NCBI GenBank assembly: GCA_017578085.1
Contig: PKQR01000009.1
Location: 1 to 31,613 of the forward strand
Direction of reading: 5' to 3'
DNA length: 31,613 nt
Source: Bacillota bacterium
Lineage (GTDB): Bacteria; Bacillota; Limnochordia; Limnochordales; ZCTH02-B6
How positions within the stretch are numbered: position 1 is the first letter of the stretch; each line of letters opens with the position of its first letter. A program made the translations under genes and the position numbers. Under the pieces are notes generated by a model. That model was not told the origin of the DNA. It made no database searches and saw only the letters and a list, made by a program, of their open reading frames with translations. Below, piece after piece: positions 28,849 through 31,613 of this stretch.

Positions 28849-30444
28849 ATGACCAAGCGCCAAGAAATCGTGGACAACCTGGAGCAGCTGTTGGACGTGC
28901 TGCCGCCCGATATCCGGGATGTTTTGATCGGAATGGACAACCTCTCGGAGCTCCTGGAGATCGTGCTGGACCTGGGGCGCCGCCCGGAAGCCCGCTTTCC
29001 CGACGGTTTCGTCTACTTGAGCGAGGAACCGGTGACCCGGGAGGACATCGACTACGTGGTGCGCCGGGTCGGTGAGTTTGGCGACGACAACCGGGCCGGC
29101 ATCGAGCGCACCCTGCACCGCATCTCCGCGATCCGCAACCGCAAGGGCACCATCATCGGCCTCACCTGCCGCATCGGGCGCGCCGTGTTTGGCACCATCG
29201 ACATCATCCGGGACGTGATCGAAAGCGGCAAAAGCATCCTGCTCCTTGGCCGGCCCGGAGTCGGCAAGACGACCATGCTGCGGGAAACCGCCCGGGTGCT
29301 CGCGGATGAACTCAACAAACGCGTCATCATCGTGGACACGTCCAACGAGATCGCGGGCGACGGGGACGTGCCCCACCCGGCCATCGGCCATGCCCGGCGC
29401 ATGCAGGTGCCCCACTCCACCCGCCAGGCCGACGTCATGATCGAGGCCGTCGAAAACCACATGCCGGAAGTCATCGTCATCGACGAGATCAGCACCGAGG
29501 CGGAGGCCCTGGCGGCCCGCACCATCGCCGAGCGAGGCGTGCAGCTGGTGGCCACCGCCCACGGCAACACGCTGGAAAACCTGGTGCTCAACCCGACCCT
29601 CTCCGATCTCATCGGCGGGATACAAGCGGTGACGCTGGGCGATGAGGAGGCCCGCAAGCGGGGAACCCAAAAGACGGTGCTGGAGCGCAAGGCGCCACCC
29701 ACGTTCCCGGTAGTCATCGAGATCCAGGATCGGGACCGCCTCGCCGTCCACCACGACGTGGCCAGCACCGTGGACCGCCTGTTGCGGGGCCTGGAGCCGC
29801 GCCCGGAGATCCGGCAGCGAACCCAGGACGGGGCCATCGACATCCGCCCCTCGGAGCAGCCCGAGGAGCCAGCTCCGGTCACTGTACCGTCGGTGCCGGC
29901 CGTGTCGGCCGTGCTGGAACCAGCGCCCGCCAACGGCCAGCGCCTGCGCGCGGGTGGGGGGCTCATCCGCGTTTACCCTTACGCGGTCAGCCGCAACCGG
30001 CTGGAGCGGGCGATCGCCGAGACGGGCGCTCCGGTGCGGGTCACCGACGACCCGCACCAGGCCCACATCGTGCTGACCCTGAAGGGGCAGTACCGCAAGA
30101 TGCCGAAGAAGCTGCGGGAGGTGGAACGCAGCGGCGTTCCCATCCATGTTATCCGCAGCAACACCCTGACGCAGATCCAGGCCTTCCTAGTCAATCTCAT
30201 GGACGGTGGCGAGGCGGAAACCGAGGCGCTCCTCGAAGCCGAGGCGGCTATCCAGCAGGTGCGGCGGGAGCGGCGCCCGGTGGACCTTTCGCCCCGGCCC
30301 CCGTACTTGCGCCGGCTGCAGCATGAGCTCGCGGAGCGAGCGCAGTTCAAGTCGGTGAGCGTGGGCGAGGAGCCGTACCGGCGCGTGCGGATCCTGCCGG
30401 TGCGCATTGACGAAGACGGCGAATTGGACGAGGACAGCTTCTGA
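28849..30444 (+). CDS. R3H-domain ATPase related to SpoIIIAA/Ycf45
   Basis: 531 residues. The N-terminal region (to about 120) carries PPDIRDVLIGM and FVYLSEEPVTREDIDYVVRRVGEF, resembling SpoIIIAA and plastid Ycf45 proteins. The ATPase core has Walker A GRPGVGKTT 134-142, Walker B VIVIDE 208-213 and a TAHGNTLENL motif, as in secretion-type ATPases. A flexible region (about 320-370) and an alpha/beta domain follow. The C-terminal R3H domain (480-516, with R488 and H492) should bind single-stranded nucleic acid. ATG 28849 is used; GGGAGGTGA lies somewhat far upstream (11 nt). GTG 28834 overlapping the decarboxylase stop is possible. Function within this operon is not established. Confidence 0.88.
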   Translation: MTKRQEIVDNLEQLLDVLPPDIRDVLIGMDNLSELLEIVLDLGRRPEARFPDGFVYLSEEPVTREDIDYVVRRVGEFGDDNRAGIERTLHRISAIRNRKGTIIGLTCRIGRAVFGTIDIIRDVIESGKSILLLGRPGVGKTTMLRETARVLADELNKRVIIVDTSNEIAGDGDVPHPAIGHARRMQVPHSTRQADVMIEAVENHMPEVIVIDEISTEAEALAARTIAERGVQLVATAHGNTLENLVLNPTLSDLIGGIQAVTLGDEEARKRGTQKTVLERKAPPTFPVVIEIQDRDRLAVHHDVASTVDRLLRGLEPRPEIRQRTQDGAIDIRPSEQPEEPAPVTVPSVPAVSAVLEPAPANGQRLRAGGGLIRVYPYAVSRNRLERAIAETGAPVRVTDDPHQAHIVLTLKGQYRKMPKKLREVERSGVPIHVIRSNTLTQIQAFLVNLMDGGEAETEALLEAEAAIQQVRRERRPVDLSPRPPYLRRLQHELAERAQFKSVSVGEEPYRRVRILPVRIDEDGELDEDSF

Positions 30445-30449
30445 CGACC

Positions 30450-31109
30450 ATGTCCGGAGAAAGACGCGGTTTCTTTATCACCTTTGAAGGTCCCGACGGC
30501 TGCGGCAAGAGCACCCAGGCACGGCTGCTGGTGGCGTGGCTCAAGGAGCAGGGTTTCGACGCGGTGCACACCTTTGAGCCCGGCGGCACCGCGCTCGGGC
30601 GCGAACTGCGGCGGCTGTTGTTGGACGAAGGCGCCCCCGTGTCCCCGGTGGCCGAGATGCTGCTCATGGCTGCCGACCGGGCTCAGCACGTGGAGGAAGT
30701 CATCCGGCCCGCGCTGGCGCGGGGGGCCGTGGTGGTCAGCGAGCGGTTTGTCGACTCGAGCATCGTCTACCAGGGCGCTGGGCTCGGCCTGCCCGAAGAG
30801 CAGATCCGTCAAGTCAACGCGGTCGCCACGGGGGGACTGGCGCCGCAGCTCACCTTTTTCCTGGATCTTGACCCCGCTCACGCCTTCAGCAAGGAAGGCG
30901 GCGCCTCCGACCGGATCGAAGGGCGGGGGCTGCAGTTCCAGCGGGCAGTGTGGACGGCGTATCACCGCCTGCTTGAGCGGGAGCCGGACCGCTGGGTGCG
31001 CATCCCGGTGGCCGGGCGGCCGGTGGAGGACGTGCAGGCCGACGTGCGGCGGGCGGTGCTGGAGCGCCTGAAGGTGGCAGGCGGCGCACGCGGGGAGGCG
31101 GCGCCATGA
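30450..31109 (+). CDS. tmk: Thymidylate kinase
   Basis: Phosphorylates dTMP to dTDP, essential for DNA synthesis. 219 residues, family length. P-loop GPDGCGKST at 14-22. EPGGT at 43-47 follows, with F42 where bacterial enzymes normally have arginine (TREPGG). Then ADRAQHVEEVIRPALARG, and the segment SERFVDSSIVYQG at 97-109, where E98 replaces the usual Asp of the DR(Y/F) motif. The LID-like region SDRIEGRGLQFQ follows. ATG 30450 is five bases after the upstream stop and the 3' end shares ATGA with yaaR. The position between decarboxylase and yaaR is as in B. subtilis. The substitutions merit checking but the fold is clear. Confidence 0.94.
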   Translation: MSGERRGFFITFEGPDGCGKSTQARLLVAWLKEQGFDAVHTFEPGGTALGRELRRLLLDEGAPVSPVAEMLLMAADRAQHVEEVIRPALARGAVVVSERFVDSSIVYQGAGLGLPEEQIRQVNAVATGGLAPQLTFFLDLDPAHAFSKEGGASDRIEGRGLQFQRAVWTAYHRLLEREPDRWVRIPVAGRPVEDVQADVRRAVLERLKVAGGARGEAAP

Positions 31110-31549
31110 AGGTCGGGCGCCGGCGCGCCGAAACCGGCACGATCGCCACAGGCCACGGCACGGCCTGGCGCGGGCAGACCCGTGCCACCGCGTTTCAAGA
31201 CGAGCTGCGCCTGCGGCAGGCGGAACAGCAGGCGGCCGCCGAGCGCACCATCGCCGATGTGGACGCGGCCGCGGCGCGCCTGCGCGCCGAGATGAGCCTA
31301 GAGGCCCTGAGGGAATACAAGGAAGCCATCCGCCAGGCTGTCTCCGCCGCGTTGACCCGCATGTACGCCGTGCAGACGGAGACCGGCTTCGGCCGGGGCG
31401 GCCGGCGGCGGCTTCTGTACGTTGTGCGCACCATCGACGCGAAACTCGAAGAGCTTACCCGCATGCTGCTTGCCCGCGAGCGGGATAACCTTGCCCTCGT
31501 TGCCCGGCTGGACGAGATCCGGGGCCTGCTGCTGGACCTGTATCACTAG
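31106..31549 (+). CDS. yaaR: YaaR-like protein (DUF327)
   Basis: 147 residues. The N-terminus (about 25 residues) is basic and probably disordered. A charged helical region (FQDELRLRQAEQQAAAERTIADVDAAAARL) and a conserved C-terminal part (LEALREYKEAIRQAVSAAL, RRRLLYVVRTIDAKLEELTRML, LDEIRGLLLDLYH) follow, characteristic of DUF327/YaaR proteins. The position directly after tmk and before holB agrees with B. subtilis except that yaaQ/darA is missing. ATG 31106 overlaps the tmk stop by four bases (ATGA), so translation is coupled. Family function is unknown, though conserved linkage to the clamp-loader gene is suggestive. Confidence 0.88.
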   Translation: MKVGRRRAETGTIATGHGTAWRGQTRATAFQDELRLRQAEQQAAAERTIADVDAAAARLRAEMSLEALREYKEAIRQAVSAALTRMYAVQTETGFGRGGRRRLLYVVRTIDAKLEELTRMLLARERDNLALVARLDEIRGLLLDLYH

Positions 31550-31593
31550 ACGCGTTATAGTGGTTTCAGAAACCGAGCAGAAGGTTGACCGCC

Positions 31594-31613
31594 GTGAGCT
31601 GGGATAATGTGCG
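31594..31613 (+). CDS. holB: Start of DNA polymerase III delta' subunit gene (3' end outside window)
   Basis: Only the GTG start (31594) and about six codons are visible: M-S-W-D-N-V, similar to the usual first residues of HolB-type clamp-loader subunits. The gene follows yaaR, as holB does in B. subtilis, and AGAAGGTTG lies upstream. Identification rests on position, and too little sequence remains for certainty. Confidence 0.5.

Noticed and set aside
1..31613. CRISPR array, insertion sequence, prophage or rRNA
   Set aside because: No regularly spaced direct repeats, transposase or integrase motifs, or rRNA segments were found on either strand.

Overview
This window looks like the oriC-proximal region of a high-GC, probably thermophilic, endospore-forming member of the Bacillota. 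The strongest evidence is gene order. tadA, the SRP RNA gene, dnaX, yaaK (YbaB), recR, yaaL, bofA, then gin/csfB, a YaaO-type decarboxylase, tmk, yaaR and the first codons of holB follow the order of the Bacillus subtilis chromosome near its origin. Two of these genes (bofA, gin) are known only as sporulation regulators. High GC with strong G/C preference at third codon positions, frequent GTG/TTG starts and Shine-Dalgarno sites rich in GGAGG/GGGG fit a Limnochordia- or Symbiobacteriia-like lineage, but the exact taxon is an inference. Three extracytoplasmic solute-binding proteins with visible N-termini have signal peptides without a lipobox cysteine, which would fit a cell with an outer membrane.

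Layout. 1-5126: a five-gene cassette on the + strand (binding protein, two permeases, ATPase, glycerophosphodiester phosphodiesterase) in the same order as E. coli ugpBAECQ, so probably uptake and hydrolysis of glycerol-3-phosphate or glycerophosphodiesters. 5227-9002: a Pif1-like helicase, a divergent membrane protein with two PH-like domains, a DoxX-like membrane protein and two small hypothetical proteins. 9137-11754: a secreted M48 metalloprotease, a Mn-type superoxide dismutase and a membrane-anchored 2Fe-2S ferredoxin. 11931-14424: two tandem paralogous amino-acid binding proteins and one permease, with no ATPase gene nearby.

14457-15522: an A-type Fe-S carrier overlapping tadA, then two tRNA-Ser genes (CGA and GGA anticodons). 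A near-consensus promoter lies inside tadA and could drive the tRNAs. 15746-17937: a YceI protein divergent from an HxlR-type regulator, and a UV damage endonuclease. 17934-22009: SRP RNA with its own promoter and terminator, then dnaX, yaaK, recR, yaaL and bofA.

22012-26920: a block that interrupts the Bacillus order, holding an HTH-TPR regulator, an XdhC-cupin fusion, methylmalonyl-CoA epimerase and an orphan branched-chain-type binding protein. 27004-31613: gin, the decarboxylase, an R3H-domain ATPase related to SpoIIIAA/Ycf45, tmk, yaaR and the start of holB, closely packed on the + strand. The darA/yaaQ gene that sits between tmk and yaaR in B. subtilis is absent.

No CRISPR array, rRNA, insertion sequence or prophage gene was seen. 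Several sigma-A-type promoters and intrinsic terminators can be read directly, and three genes (uvsE, bofA, the decarboxylase) have stable hairpins at or over their ribosome-binding sites.
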